DNA from: Candidatus Saccharibacteria bacterium HGW-Saccharibacteria-1
GTDB lineage: Bacteria > Patescibacteriota > Saccharimonadia > Saccharimonadales > Saccharimonadaceae
Direction of reading: 5' to 3'
Assembly: GCA_002839415.1 (NCBI GenBank)
Contig: PGXZ01000003.1
Coordinates: 34,903 to 98,902 of the forward strand
Length of the DNA: 64,000 bases
Part shown: positions 33,747 through 43,485 of the stretch, piece by piece
How the letters are laid out: every line of letters begins with the position of its first letter
Position numbering within the stretch: position 1 is the stretch's first letter
Notes under the pieces: generated by a model
Database searches by the model: none
The model's input: only the letters and a program-made list of their open reading frames with translations
What the model was told of the DNA's origin: nothing
Translations under genes and position numbers: made by a program

Positions 33747-34274
33747 TTAGATTGATTCAGCACGTTGTGAAAGCACCTGAGCGAAACCACGTTGTGTACC
33801 ATTGGCAACTCGTAGGAATCCTGTAAGTGGTGCTGCGATAACGCTGACGACTTGACCGCGGAGTTGATCCTTGGTTGGAAGTGCAGCGAGAGCTGTAACA
33901 GTAGCTGTATCAAGTGATGCGCCTGTGCCGTCAAAACCAGCAACCAGTTTTAAATCTGGGTGGGCTTTGGCAAACTTAGCTAAAACTTGAGCTGGGGCAA
34001 CTTCGTCTTCGCTTGAAAAAGCGTAAACCAATTGACCAGTTAATAGACTAGTGTCAGCAGCTTTGAACTTTTCGTTCTGTCCTAGTGCAACGCGGATAAG
34101 GCGGTTTTTAGCAACCTTGATTACTACGTTGTTTTCACGAGCAGCAGCACGAAGTTCTTGCATATCAGCAACGGTTAGATTGGTGTAGGCTGCGCCCACA
34201 GAACCTTTTGCGTTTGCAAATAATTCAGCTAATTCTGCAACCAAAGTATTCTTTTTATCGCGTGAAATTGCCAT
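33747..34274 (-). CDS. rplJ: 50S ribosomal protein L10
   Basis: 175 residues starting MAISRDKKNTLVAELAELF, with the rRNA-binding N-terminal domain (AYTNLTVADMQELRAAAREN, VAKNRL) and the C-terminal helix that binds L7/L12 dimers. Ribosome site AAAGGAGGA precedes the ATG. Preceded by a leader of about 180 nt with an attenuator. Confidence 0.96.
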   Translation of the reverse strand: MAISRDKKNTLVAELAELFANAKGSVGAAYTNLTVADMQELRAAARENNVVIKVAKNRLIRVALGQNEKFKAADTSLLTGQLVYAFSSEDEVAPAQVLAKFAKAHPDLKLVAGFDGTGASLDTATVTALAALPTKDQLRGQVVSVIAAPLTGFLRVANGTQRGFAQVLSQRAESI

Positions 34275-34356
34275 AAAAATCCTCCTTTAGTTGTTTTATT
34301 ATTTATTCGACCAGATTGTAAACGTTCCAGACGGCGGATGCTCGGGTAAAAGAAAA

Positions 34357-34458
34357 AGTCTTTGGACCTCGCATCGCCAAAGACTGATTTTGAATAATGT
34401 ATTTATGTTACATAATCCTCGGTAGCTAATTAAGTGTTGCCACTGCTACTGTCTTTGG
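34357..34458 (-). promoter_or_regulatory. rplJ leader attenuator
   Basis: In the minus-strand RNA, AGTCTTTGG (complement of 34377-34385) can pair with CCAAAGACT just downstream (34357-34365), giving a 9-bp stem followed by TTTTTCTTTT, or with CCAAAGAC upstream (34451-34458). Terminator and antiterminator thus compete, as expected for L10 leader autoregulation. Confidence 0.75.
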
Positions 34459-34473
34459 TTTTGTCTAAAGAGG

Positions 34474-34502
34474 AGTATATCAAATCGCTTATCTGTTGTC
34501 AA
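34474..34502 (-). promoter_or_regulatory. rplJL promoter
   Basis: Minus strand TTGACA (34497-34502), 17-nt spacer, TATACT (34474-34479). Confidence 0.85.
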
Positions 34503-34504
34503 TA

Positions 34505-35197
34505 TTATTTGATATGCGTCTTTATCGAAGTTCGAATTTGTTGCTGGATTTCATCGATTGATTTCATTTGATTTTTTTCATCGATACATTGTATAGCGAT
34601 GAATTTGTCTGGATAAAGTTGACAAAGTTCTTCGTAGTTTGCTTTTGCGCGGTCGAGGTGTGAAGCGTCGGCTTCGTGTATGTCGCGTTTTTTGTCAGTG
34701 TACGAACGAGTGTCCTTTTTGTCGACGTTTGATTGCATCATTTCTGTCGACATCAACAGCACAATATTGATGTCAGGGCGTGGTATGCCGAAAATATCAT
34801 ATTCTAAATACATTGCGCGCTCGTAATATTCTTTGCGCTCTTTTGTGTCAGTAAACTTAGTGCCTTGATGAGCTAGGTTGGACGCTACGTAGCGGTCGGC
34901 CACAATAATACTGCTTGGTCTGTCAAGAAAAGTTGTCATCTCATCTTTGGCGGCAAAACGATCAACTGCATAAGCCAGGCCTGCTAGGTCGCCTGATATT
35001 TGGTCGGCCGATCCGTAAGCGCCATTTAAATATTGACTAGCGTAATATGATGATTTTTCGGTATAGCGCGGAAAGCTAATTTTGAAAACGTCTTTTTTAA
35101 GCTCTTCACTAAAGTATTTACGAAGGATTTCGGCTTGGGTTGCCTTGCCTGTACCGTCACCACCCTCAATTGCAATAAATAATCCACGTTCAGTCAT
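34505..35197 (-). CDS. tmk: dTMP kinase
   Basis: 230 residues with P-loop GGDGTGKATQ (about 12-21), FPRYTEKSS and a DRYVASNLAHQ segment matching the DRY motif of thymidylate kinases. Converts dTMP to dTDP. Shares its first base with the last base of dcd (ATG overlapping the stop), so the two are coupled. With dcd, folA, thyA and tdk in the window, a nearly complete dTTP supply is encoded here. Confidence 0.93.
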   Translation of the reverse strand: MTERGLFIAIEGGDGTGKATQAEILRKYFSEELKKDVFKISFPRYTEKSSYYASQYLNGAYGSADQISGDLAGLAYAVDRFAAKDEMTTFLDRPSSIIVADRYVASNLAHQGTKFTDTKERKEYYERAMYLEYDIFGIPRPDINIVLLMSTEMMQSNVDKKDTRSYTDKKRDIHEADASHLDRAKANYEELCQLYPDKFIAIQCIDEKNQMKSIDEIQQQIRTSIKTHIK

Positions 35198-35916
35198 TAC
35201 TTAACCCCTTCTGGTAGTCCTTTAATAATTTGTGGAGCTTTGCGAACGTCCTTGTACGCCCGCGGGAGCATTTGTTCTGGAGACCAGTTAGCGATTAGCT
35301 CGTCAAGGTCGCTAGTCGTTTGATATTTACCACTGACGCCGCCCCGACTGTCGCTATAGTCACCTTCAACTTCGCCGGTTGTGTGAAATATCAATTGCCC
35401 TACACGCTCGCCAACTGGTAGAACAACTGATTCGTGCTGATTCAGATTATAAATCTCGAGTGTAATGCGATTGATATAGCCTGGGTCAACCCAGCCGGCG
35501 TCAAAGCAGACCGCAACGCCATTGCGACCCCAACTGCTACGCGCCTTAACCTCGGCTGCGCCGCCGTGTTTGCGGATGCCGATAAATTCGTGAGTGTGTG
35601 CCAGGATTCGCTCGCCTGGTCTTAGGACGATGATTGGGTGGTTTTCGGGAATGTTATTGAATAGCTTATAGCCGTATTTGTCGCACCACCGTTTGTGAGG
35701 CATGGCTACGAGTGGACCTTTGAAATATCTGGAAACATCATGTTGGTCAAATGGATTGTAGATTCTGGCGTCTTCAGTGTATTCTTGTTTATAAAAATAA
35801 TGACCCAATGTAAAATCCAGGCTAGCCTGTGAGACGTGATCTGGATTAAACGGAACGCAAACGACAGTCCCATTGTCGATCGCTGATTTGATATCTTTAT
35901 TGCTGTACACGCTCAT
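35197..35916 (-). CDS. dcd: dCTP deaminase/dUTPase family protein
   Basis: 239 residues with the trimeric dUTPase/Dcd fold: SLDFTLG, HEFIGIRKHGGAAEVKARSS, the AGWVDPGYINRITLEI core and VGQLIFHTTGEV, ending in SGGVSGKYQ. It deaminates dCTP and/or hydrolyses dUTP to supply dUMP for ThyA. Longer than classical Dcd (about 190) by a C-terminal tail. Operon with tmk. Confidence 0.9.
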   Translation of the reverse strand: MSVYSNKDIKSAIDNGTVVCVPFNPDHVSQASLDFTLGHYFYKQEYTEDARIYNPFDQHDVSRYFKGPLVAMPHKRWCDKYGYKLFNNIPENHPIIVLRPGERILAHTHEFIGIRKHGGAAEVKARSSWGRNGVAVCFDAGWVDPGYINRITLEIYNLNQHESVVLPVGERVGQLIFHTTGEVEGDYSDSRGGVSGKYQTTSDLDELIANWSPEQMLPRAYKDVRKAPQIIKGLPEGVK

Positions 35917-36011
35917 AAAACAACCCTCGTATAATTAACAAAATTTATAAACTCCCCCATCGAAATCTTTATAAATTGTAGCATAATCAGCATGTCTGTT
36001 ACTATTGTAAT

Positions 36012-36497
36012 ATGAAATATATTATTGTGGCGTATGATAAAAATCGGTTAATTGGTGGCAACAACACTTTGCTATGGCAGAATGACATGCCGGTTGATAT
36101 GAAAAGATTTCGTGAATTAACGACTGATAATGTTGTAATTATGGGTCGTAAAACTTATGATTCGATAGGTCATCCACTGCCGAACCGACAAAATATTGTA
36201 ATTACTCGTCAAGATATGCAAATTGAGGGCGCGGTAGTGGTTGATAGTCTAAAAAAAGCTTACCAGGCGGCTGAAGCTGGCAAGGATATTTATGTTATTG
36301 GTGGTGGTCAGATTTTTGCAGAGTCACTTTCGGATATCGACAGAATCCTGGCGACCGAAATTGAGGCTTCCTTTGAGGGTGATATTTATTTCTCTGAGTT
36401 ACCAGATGGCTGGGTTGAAGTTTCGCGCGTAAAATATTCAAAAGACGAAATGAATAAATACGATTATTCATTTGTAGATTACATCAAACAGCAATAG
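36012..36497 (+). CDS. folA: Dihydrofolate reductase
   Basis: 161 residues with [18 protein letters not shown], the [18 protein letters not shown] loop, [19 protein letters not shown] and [10 protein letters not shown], all classical DHFR motifs. Regenerates tetrahydrofolate consumed by ThyA, which is encoded convergently with a 14-bp overlap of the gene ends. Probably leaderless: ATG follows an AT-rich -10-like TACTATTGTAAT without a ribosome site. Confidence 0.96.
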   Translation: MKYIIVAYDKNRLIGGNNTLLWQNDMPVDMKRFRELTTDNVVIMGRKTYDSIGHPLPNRQNIVITRQDMQIEGAVVVDSLKKAYQAAEAGKDIYVIGGGQIFAESLSDIDRILATEIEASFEGDIYFSELPDGWVEVSRVKYSKDEMNKYDYSFVDYIKQQ

Positions 36498-37401
36498 GAG
36501 CCTTGATTGGCGGATGTGGGTCATAGCCTACTAACTCGAAATCGTCAATTTTAAAGTCAAATATGGACTTTATGTTAGGGTTGATAATCATTTTTGGAAG
36601 TTTTTTAGGCTTGCGACTTAGTTGTAGTTTGACCTGGTCGAGGTGGTTTAAGTAAACATGTGCATCGCCAATCGTATGAACGAATTCGCCAGGCTGCAAT
36701 CCGACAACTTGCGCGACCATCATTGTTAGTAGTGAGTACGAGGCGATATTAAATGGCACGCCCAAGAACATATCGGCGCTGCGCTGGTACAGCTGACAAT
36801 TTAATTTACCTTCCAATACATTAAATTGGAATAAACTGTGGCATGGTGGCAAGCCAGCTTTTGTCATTTCTTCAATATCAGTGACGTTCCAGGCTGACAC
36901 TATCATTCGGCGAGAATCAGGATTGTTTTTTAGGGTGTCAATTAGCTCTGCTATTTGATCGATTTCCTCGCCATTTTTACCAGGCCAATGTCGCCATTGG
37001 TGGCCATAAACAGGTCCAAGCTTGCCGTATTTCAGGGCAAAATCATGGTCGGTTTTAATATTTTCAACGTATTCTTGCAAATAATCGCTCCACTCTTCCG
37101 AGCCTACTGCGGGTATATCTTGACCGATTTCTTTTAAATATGCCCTAAACGGCCATTCGTTCCAAATATTAACATTGTTTTTGACCAAGTATTCAATGTT
37201 GGTTTCGCCACTAATGAACCACAAAAGTTCGTGGATAACGCTATTTAAGTTTAATTTTTTAGTGGTAACAGCTGGAAAACCTACGCTTAAATCGTACCTA
37301 GTTTGGCGACCGAATACATTTTTAGTTCCTACGCCAGTGCGGTCAGATTTAACTACGCCGTTGTCGTTTACGTCTTTTAAAAGGCTCAGATATTGTTTCA
37401 T
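36484..37401 (-). CDS. thyA: Thymidylate synthase
   Basis: 305 residues from the ATG at 37401 ([10 protein letters not shown], ribosome site CGGAGGT). Motifs: [13 protein letters not shown], the nucleophile Cys in [33 protein letters not shown] and [12 protein letters not shown]. Converts dUMP to dTMP with methylene-THF. It carries the roughly 40-residue insertion ([20 protein letters not shown]) seen in longer ThyA forms. Confidence 0.96.
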   Translation of the reverse strand: MKQYLSLLKDVNDNGVVKSDRTGVGTKNVFGRQTRYDLSVGFPAVTTKKLNLNSVIHELLWFISGETNIEYLVKNNVNIWNEWPFRAYLKEIGQDIPAVGSEEWSDYLQEYVENIKTDHDFALKYGKLGPVYGHQWRHWPGKNGEEIDQIAELIDTLKNNPDSRRMIVSAWNVTDIEEMTKAGLPPCHSLFQFNVLEGKLNCQLYQRSADMFLGVPFNIASYSLLTMMVAQVVGLQPGEFVHTIGDAHVYLNHLDQVKLQLSRKPKKLPKMIINPNIKSIFDFKIDDFELVGYDPHPPIKAPIAV

Positions 37402-37504
37402 GTTACCTCCGCGAAATGTTTTATTAGATTTATTATGACAGAGATCGAGGAGCCGTCCAAACCCTAGCGTGACCATGTACGGCTTGTGTGCAAACCTGAA
37501 ATTG

Positions 37505-38323
37505 TTATTGCATATCCGCAATAACAATTTGATTAGCTTTCAGCCAACCTTCAGTTGTGCCGCTATCAATATACCGTCCTTCGGCTTTGATAACCTTAAG
37601 CTTCCCGCCGCTAGCGATGTATTGATTGATTGGGTCGGTTATGTAATATTCACCGTCAATATTTTCAAGGTTGGCGTGTTTTTCGATCATTTTTAGTGCA
37701 GCATAATTAAATACATACTTGCTGACATTAACCATGTTGCTTGGTGCATCTTCGGGATTTGGTTTTTCGACAATACCCTCAAATTCGCCGTTTTCATTGG
37801 CCTTGATAACTCCATATTTTGAAACGTCCGAATGTGGCACTTCAATTCCTAACATTGCCGAATTATCGCCAGCGGCCTCGATTAACCTGGCGACTTCAGA
37901 TTTGCCGTCCTTATGATAGATTCCGTCATCACCCATCAATACAATGGCTGATTCATTTTCTTCCAAAAGAGGCACAACTAGACCGACTGGTATCGATGTA
38001 CCGTATTTTCCGTAGCTAGACTGAGTAATATAGTGCATTTTGATCTGAGGAGGCGCGATTAGCGGAAGCATCTTCTCTTTGCCATTGCGCTTTAAGTAGT
38101 CGATTAAGTCTATATTTGAACGATAGTAATCGCGCAGCTGTGTACTTTGCTCGCTAATAACAAAATAAATGTCGGTAATTCCGGCCGCAATACAATCTTG
38201 GACAACGTAATCAACTACTGGTCGATTGCCAATTGGCAACATACATTTTTCGATGGCTTTGGTAATTGGCAGACGTCGGGTACCCCAACCTGCGACAGGT
38301 ATAATAGCTTTTGTAATATTCAT
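37505..38323 (-). CDS. galU: UTP-glucose-1-phosphate uridylyltransferase
   Basis: 272 residues with the nucleotide-binding motif [15 protein letters not shown] (about 13-27), [17 protein letters not shown] and [12 protein letters not shown]. Makes UDP-glucose for cell-surface glycans. TATAAT ends 8 nt before the ATG and there is no ribosome site, suggesting a near-leaderless mRNA. Length is normal for GalU. Confidence 0.93.
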   Translation of the reverse strand: MNITKAIIPVAGWGTRRLPITKAIEKCMLPIGNRPVVDYVVQDCIAAGITDIYFVISEQSTQLRDYYRSNIDLIDYLKRNGKEKMLPLIAPPQIKMHYITQSSYGKYGTSIPVGLVVPLLEENESAIVLMGDDGIYHKDGKSEVARLIEAAGDNSAMLGIEVPHSDVSKYGVIKANENGEFEGIVEKPNPEDAPSNMVNVSKYVFNYAALKMIEKHANLENIDGEYYITDPINQYIASGGKLKVIKAEGRYIDSGTTEGWLKANQIVIADMQ

Positions 38324-38357
38324 ATCTGCTAATTATAAACTAAAATTTATTGAAAAT

Positions 38358-38387
38358 AAAATAGCCGAGGTAGTCCCCGGCTATTTT
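38358..38387. terminator. rplA terminator
   Basis: AAAATAGCCG (38358-38367) pairs with CGGCTATTTT (38378-38387) just after the rplA stop codon. Confidence 0.85.
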
Positions 38388-38403
38388 AAATTAGCAAAAT
38401 CGA

Positions 38404-39399
38404 TTAAATAATGCTCTCGACCTTGATGCTTGGACCTTGTGAGGTAGCGATCGAAGTTGATTTAACGTACATACCTTTTAGGGTTGTAGGCTTCTGTGAT
38501 TTTAGGCTGTCAAAGAATGCATTTGCATTTTCTTGCAATTTAGCTGTGCCAAATGATACTTTACCAACGCTCAGGTGAACGATAGCTTGTTTGTCGACTC
38601 GGTATTCAACTTTACCGGCCTTTGCTTCTGAAACGGCTTTAGCGACGTCAACGGCAACTGTTCCGCTCTTAGGGTTTGGCATTAAACCACGTGGACCAAG
38701 CAAACGTGCGTATTTACCAAGTTTTGGCATGTACTGTGGAGTTGCGACTAGGATGTCAAAGTTGATTTCTTCTTTGTCTAATTGTTTTAGAAATTCTTCG
38801 TCGCCAACAACGTCAGCACCAGCTTTTGTGGCTGCTGCGTGTTCTGATTCTGGTGCAAATACAGCGACCTTGATAGTCTTACCTGTACCATTTGGTAGTG
38901 ATACGGTTGCGCGGATGTTTTGGTCGGCTTGGCGTGGGTCAACACCTAATTTGACGTGAATTTCAACGCTAGCGTCGAATTTGCTTGGATTAGTTTTAGT
39001 AGCAAGTTCAAGTGCATCTGTTAATGAATAAGTTTTTGAATTGTCAACAAGCTCGGCAACTTTGCGGTAAGCTTTGCCACGGCGCTCGAGTAGTGAGCGA
39101 GTAATTGGCTTTGGTCCTTTTTTGACAGCAGCTTCAGCTTCGTCAGATTGAGGGGTGGTATCGCCGTGCTCTTTGCGCTCTTCTTTGGCGATTTTTTCAA
39201 CTACTTCTTTGATTGCTTTTTCGCTTCGCTTGCCTGATTTAGCAAGTTTTACATCTGCTTCGACGATTTCTGCAACTGGAGCGTCGGTCGAGATTTTAGC
39301 CTCGGCAATCGCTGCTTCGATTTCAGCAATTGTATTAGCCTCGGTAACTTTTAACTTTAGTTCTGATGCAACGATCAGTAGGTCTGCTTTTTTGGCCAT
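38404..39399 (-). CDS. rplA: 50S ribosomal protein L1 with N-terminal extension
   Basis: 331 residues against about 230 for typical L1. The L1 core runs from about residue 105 (RGKAYRKVAELVDNSKTYSL) to the end, with VFAPESEHAAATKAGADVVG and ARLLGPRGLMPNPKSGTV. The first 100 residues are Ala/Glu/Lys rich and begin MAKKADLLIVASELKLKVTE, like a small SAP/Rho-N-type helical domain. Ribosome site AAAGGG. It is not next to rplK, which lies 6 kb away on the same strand. Confidence 0.94.
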   Translation of the reverse strand: MAKKADLLIVASELKLKVTEANTIAEIEAAIAEAKISTDAPVAEIVEADVKLAKSGKRSEKAIKEVVEKIAKEERKEHGDTTPQSDEAEAAVKKGPKPITRSLLERRGKAYRKVAELVDNSKTYSLTDALELATKTNPSKFDASVEIHVKLGVDPRQADQNIRATVSLPNGTGKTIKVAVFAPESEHAAATKAGADVVGDEEFLKQLDKEEINFDILVATPQYMPKLGKYARLLGPRGLMPNPKSGTVAVDVAKAVSEAKAGKVEYRVDKQAIVHLSVGKVSFGTAKLQENANAFFDSLKSQKPTTLKGMYVKSTSIATSQGPSIKVESII

Positions 39400-39545
39400 T
39401 AGTATGAACCCTTTCTGTGGTAATAGCGGCGGTTTTAATATCGCCTCCCAACATTGATTTGTTATAAATCTATTGTATCATATTTGGCTGTTATTGTATA
39501 CGGTCCGAGATAAGACTAAAGTGTTAAATTGTAGCTGTAGGTATA

Positions 39546-40468
39546 TCAATTTCCTAGACAACGTACAGAGTAACCATAATACTTACCAGCCTCCGCGCCC
39601 CTAACTATTTTCGATTCGGTTAAATACAGAAACCTAGCCCATGCATCATACGAACTAGACCATAGATTAGTACCAGTGTTTAAATAACCAAAGCCTCCGC
39701 TAGAATAGCGATAGCCAGCAAGGGGTATGTTAAGCTCAGAACTACCGCCAAATTTCATCTTCGTGCCTTGATTTGTGCCGCGCCATCCTTCTGCATCAGC
39801 CTGTTCCTGGGTCATCCCTAGGTGCATTTCAAGCGTCTTCCAATCATTATCGCTTGGAATATGACTACCTAATGGACAAATACCTTGTGCACCTTCGGTT
39901 GTGCTGTAATTCATAGCTTCATCCCACTGGTATAGTCCGCCGTTGTCATTGGCGGTGCAGTTAGCTTCGTCGTCGTCATTACAGTATTTCTCTACTATGT
40001 TTGTGCCACCGTTGTCGGTTTGCTCTAGATCCCCATTTATTATCGTACCTACATTCAAATTCTTCCTAGCCCACCGCTGAGTGCCAACGGTAATCCAATC
40101 AGATTCTGGGAGGGTTGGTTCAGCTGGAGCGGCTGCGGCTAGTTTTGGAGTTGAGTCGTTAGTCACTTCGAACGTAATGTCTGATTTAGTTAGTTTTAGA
40201 ATGTAAGTTAAGCCATTGTCGATTGTAGTGTATTCTAATGATTTGTTTTTAAGACAGTATTTAGTGTCGTTTATAGGGTCGGTTGGACATTTATTTGCAT
40301 CCATTGTTGTTGGATATGTTTCATGTTCTGTTTTGTATAGGATAGTCCTATGTAGGATACTATTACTATGGCAGCTAGGATACCTATTATTACTATGACT
40401 ATTAGGAGTTCTACTATGGTGAAGCCTAATGGTTTATTATCAATGTTTGATGTTATTTTTTTACTCAC
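39546..40468 (-). pseudogene. Broken prepilin-type protein with FISUMP domain
   Basis: The N-terminal part (GTG 40468, after AAGG) encodes a class III prepilin segment PLGFTIVELLIVIVIIGILA then VSYIG. The frame then fails; the rest continues in another frame from about 40330 (TEHETYPTTMDANKCP) through a complete Fibrobacter-succinogenes-major-paralogue-type (FISUMP) domain to 39546. Compared with the intact pilin at 43486, about 25 residues between VSYIG and EHETYP are missing. A deletion with frameshift is the simplest reading; sequencing error is possible. Confidence 0.7.
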
Positions 40469-40513
40469 ACACATCCTTGTCAATTTTAAAAAATATTAAA
40501 TTCAATAGTTGAA

Positions 40514-40542
40514 TATTAGCACAAGCTTATTCGCGCGGTCAA
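40514..40542 (-). promoter_or_regulatory. Promoter of the broken pilin gene
   Basis: Minus strand TTGACC (40537-40542), 17-nt spacer ending GCTTGTG, CTAATA (40514-40519) followed by TTCAA. Nearly identical to the promoter of the pilin gene at 43486. Confidence 0.75.
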
Positions 40543-40615
40543 ACAAACTGACTTTCATAGAGAAATTTCCTTTACGTATAATATTTATAATCAATGTATT
40601 ATAATATAATCTTGA

Positions 40616-41866
40616 ATGAGTAAATATGACCTTATAGTAGTTGGCGGTGGCGCATCGGGGATGATAGCGGCTGGACGTGCTGGCGAGCGCGGACTTCGCG
40701 TTCTTTTGCTAGAGAAAAATATAAAACTAGGCAGCAAGATACTAATCACCGGCAATGGTCGCTGCAATATATTAAATGCCATAGAAGACGAACATATGCT
40801 TTTGGAAAAATATGGTAGTTCAAAAAAGTTCCTATATTCGATTTTTGCTCAGTTTGGAGAGAAAGAGGCATTCGATTTTTTTAATTTAGGCGGATTACCG
40901 CTAGTAATTGAAGGTAATAATCGTGCATTTCCAAAATCACAAAGCGCGCAAGATGTAGTAGACTTTTTGGCTGATTATATGCGTAGGGGTAACGTAGAAG
41001 TGCGAAATCAGCGTGTTGTTTCGTCTGTGCAAATGAAAGATGGTAATATCGAATCTATTACATGCGGTTCTGATGTATTAATTGCTGATGAATATATATT
41101 TGCAACTGGCGGCACGTCTCATCCAGAAACTGGCTCAACTGGTGATGGCTATAAATGGTTAAAGCAACTTGGGCATACGGTCATCAATCCAACTCCGAGT
41201 TTAGTACCTCTTCGTGTTAAAGAAAATTGGGCGAAGGAATTATCGGGCATATCGTTAGAAGATATGAAGATCACATTTTTTGTTGATAATAAAAAAGAAT
41301 TTAAATTAAATGGCAGGATACTGTTTACTCATTTTGGCATTTCTGGTCCGCTGATTCTCAATTGCGCCTCTAAAGTTTCGAAGCTATTGCCAACGGGCGT
41401 TGTTACTGCCGAGATTGATATGTTTCCAAAGTTAGATTCTGGGAATTTAGAGCGTAAAATAATTAGTATTTTTGATACCAATAAGAACAAAACACTGAAA
41501 AATATTATTAGCGAATTAGTGCCGGCGGGAATGTCCAAAGGAATGTTGGTATTACTATCTGGGCAAATGGATATGGATATAAAAGTTCATTCAGTGACAA
41601 AAGACAATCGAAAAAAGATAGTCAATTTGTTTAAGGCGCTGCCAATTACAATCACTGGATTGATGGGCCTAGATAGGGCGATTGTTGCCGATGGTGGCTT
41701 ACCGTTAACTGAAGTAGATATGAGAACTATGCGATCAAAGAAGGTTAATAACCTTTTCGTGACTGGTGATTTATTGCATATTAATCGGCCGTCAGGTGGT
41801 TTTTCGTTGCAGTTATGTTGGTCTACTGGCTACGTGGCCGGATCTAATGCCGGTAGTAAAGATTGA
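40616..41866 (+). CDS. HI0933/YhiN-family FAD-dependent oxidoreductase
   Basis: 416 residues with the dinucleotide-binding motif VVGGGASGMIAAGRAGERG (about 6-24), ITGNGRCNILNA, FATGGTSHPETGSTGDGY and the C-terminal VTGDLLHINRPSGGFSLQLCWSTGYVAGSNAG. Flavoprotein family of uncertain physiological substrate. TATAAT lies 5 nt before the ATG with no ribosome site, so it is probably leaderless. Only plus-strand gene among the pilin-ParB cluster. Confidence 0.92.
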   Translation: MSKYDLIVVGGGASGMIAAGRAGERGLRVLLLEKNIKLGSKILITGNGRCNILNAIEDEHMLLEKYGSSKKFLYSIFAQFGEKEAFDFFNLGGLPLVIEGNNRAFPKSQSAQDVVDFLADYMRRGNVEVRNQRVVSSVQMKDGNIESITCGSDVLIADEYIFATGGTSHPETGSTGDGYKWLKQLGHTVINPTPSLVPLRVKENWAKELSGISLEDMKITFFVDNKKEFKLNGRILFTHFGISGPLILNCASKVSKLLPTGVVTAEIDMFPKLDSGNLERKIISIFDTNKNKTLKNIISELVPAGMSKGMLVLLSGQMDMDIKVHSVTKDNRKKIVNLFKALPITITGLMGLDRAIVADGGLPLTEVDMRTMRSKKVNNLFVTGDLLHINRPSGGFSLQLCWSTGYVAGSNAGSKD

Positions 41867-41885
41867 GATACTAAACTGTCCTTGA

Positions 41886-42101
41886 TTACTGTTTGTCTAT
41901 ATATTTCAAATCATCAATCATGTATTGCCAAAAGTTCGCTGAATTAGGACACTTAACAGGTCCGTCTACCTGCTGTATTGTTGGCGTGTTTTTGCATCCA
42001 CCGAATGGGTGGCTTGGGAAGAACGGCAAAAAAGATAAAATTGCAAATATAATAACGATAAAACCAACACTAACTAATAAAATTTTACTTTGTTTTTTCA
42101 T
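41886..42101 (-). CDS. Small single-TM protein
   Basis: 71 residues from the ATG at 42101 (ribosome site AGGGGGC): basic start MKKQSK, one TM segment (ILLVSVGFIVIIFAILSFL), then a short outer part with two Cys (GGCKNTP and VKCPNS). Could be a secreted or membrane-anchored small protein. No family recognised. Confidence 0.65.
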   Translation of the reverse strand: MKKQSKILLVSVGFIVIIFAILSFLPFFPSHPFGGCKNTPTIQQVDGPVKCPNSANFWQYMIDDLKYIDKQ

Positions 42102-42219
42102 AAGCCCCCTATTAAATATATAGTAATATAATAACACAATACATTTTAATGTATTAGCTAATAGGTGCAAGGTCAGTCTGTCAATATAATATTATTTACA
42201 AACCGGTCTTGCACCTTGG

Positions 42220-43413
42220 CTATTGTTTCAAAATAGAATTAATTACTGTTTTTCCAACCAGTGATTTATAGGCTTTTTGAGCTTCGTCTATTTCGTCACT
42301 TAAGTCTTCGCCGGTGATTGCACTATTTAATTTTAGGCATTCAATTATTGAACTGACTGGCTGGCTTTTGAGTCGTTTGATTGCGTCTTGATATTCATTG
42401 CGGATATCTGCTAAATATTCCCTTCGTTGGATATTTGGTGCATCTAAAATAGTACTAATCATTGTCATTTGGTAATTTTCTGGATTTGGCGGATTTACGA
42501 TATCTTTCATGTATGAGGTTTTTTGTCGAATAATACTAATCGCCCTTTTCAGGCTGCCTTTTGAGTTTTTACGTGATTCAATAAGGTTGTTTATTAGTAT
42601 GGCGAGTTCAAAATTATAAGCTTTGTCTATATCATGTATATCGGCACTTTCGCCAAGTCTATGTTTCGTATAATCCATTATCGTATCTGCGTTTTTGCCT
42701 ATCTCGACTGCTGCGCCATAATATAATTTTCCGGCAAAAACAAAGTCACGAACCTGGGGCGATAATTTAGTTAGCGCAATCCCGTCACGAAGCATCTCTT
42801 CGCTGATGTTATTCCCATTTTTTCTAATAAAATCGGCGTTTGATGACCAGTGACTTATATCGTCAATTTCGGCGTTCTTGTCAAAGCCGTACTGAAACAT
42901 TTCAACGATAGCCATTGCGCGTCGCTCTGGCTTGATATTGTTATAGGTATTTTCGGCTAGCTGAAGGCTGAGAAAGTCGGCCGATGAGGCGATATTGTGA
43001 ATTTTAGCTACAATTCCTTTTGGTTGACCGTCGTCGCGCTGAAGCGCTTTAATTGACTTCAGCCTGGAGTGGCCAGCGATTAGTACAGGAAATATGCCGT
43101 TGTTAGGCTCGCCAAAATCATCAATGTCGGCATTAGTGTTCCATATACTATTTATAAAATCTAAATGGCTTAATAGTTGATCGCGCGACATTAGCGCAAT
43201 ATCAACTGGATTCAGTAGTCTGCCGGTACTTTTAATAGATTGTGTTAATTCAACTTGTGCATGATTTTCGCTGCCACGGACTTGTGGCAATACAACGACT
43301 TGATCTACGGGAAGTTTTAAATACTCATAATGACCATAAGTCTCGCCAAGCTCGGCGTCAGAGTATTCAGGTCTAATTAGGGTCGAATTGGTATTGTTTT
43401 CGCAAGATTTCAT
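42220..43413 (-). CDS. ParB/Srx-like nuclease-domain protein
   Basis: 397 residues. Residues 30-140 resemble a ParB N-terminal domain: LPVDQVVVLPQVRGSENH, then AGHSRLKSIKALQRDDG (box II-like G-x-x-R) and LQLAENTYNNIKPERRAMAI. The rest is helical without a clear helix-turn-helix. Unlike chromosomal ParB there is no parA nearby and no parS identified, so this is more likely an accessory DNA-binding or nuclease-like protein. Confidence 0.75.
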   Translation of the reverse strand: MKSCENNTNSTLIRPEYSDAELGETYGHYEYLKLPVDQVVVLPQVRGSENHAQVELTQSIKSTGRLLNPVDIALMSRDQLLSHLDFINSIWNTNADIDDFGEPNNGIFPVLIAGHSRLKSIKALQRDDGQPKGIVAKIHNIASSADFLSLQLAENTYNNIKPERRAMAIVEMFQYGFDKNAEIDDISHWSSNADFIRKNGNNISEEMLRDGIALTKLSPQVRDFVFAGKLYYGAAVEIGKNADTIMDYTKHRLGESADIHDIDKAYNFELAILINNLIESRKNSKGSLKRAISIIRQKTSYMKDIVNPPNPENYQMTMISTILDAPNIQRREYLADIRNEYQDAIKRLKSQPVSSIIECLKLNSAITGEDLSDEIDEAQKAYKSLVGKTVINSILKQ

Positions 43414-43485
43414 CTTTATGATTTAACGATAATTTTTATCATTATGCAAACATAAGCTACTATCTTAAGCAGCAGCCGTGTCTGT

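Noticed and set aside
42220..43413. Chromosome partition ParB near the origin
   Set aside because: No parA neighbour, no parS-like 16-bp palindrome seen, and no clear helix-turn-helix after the N-terminal domain.
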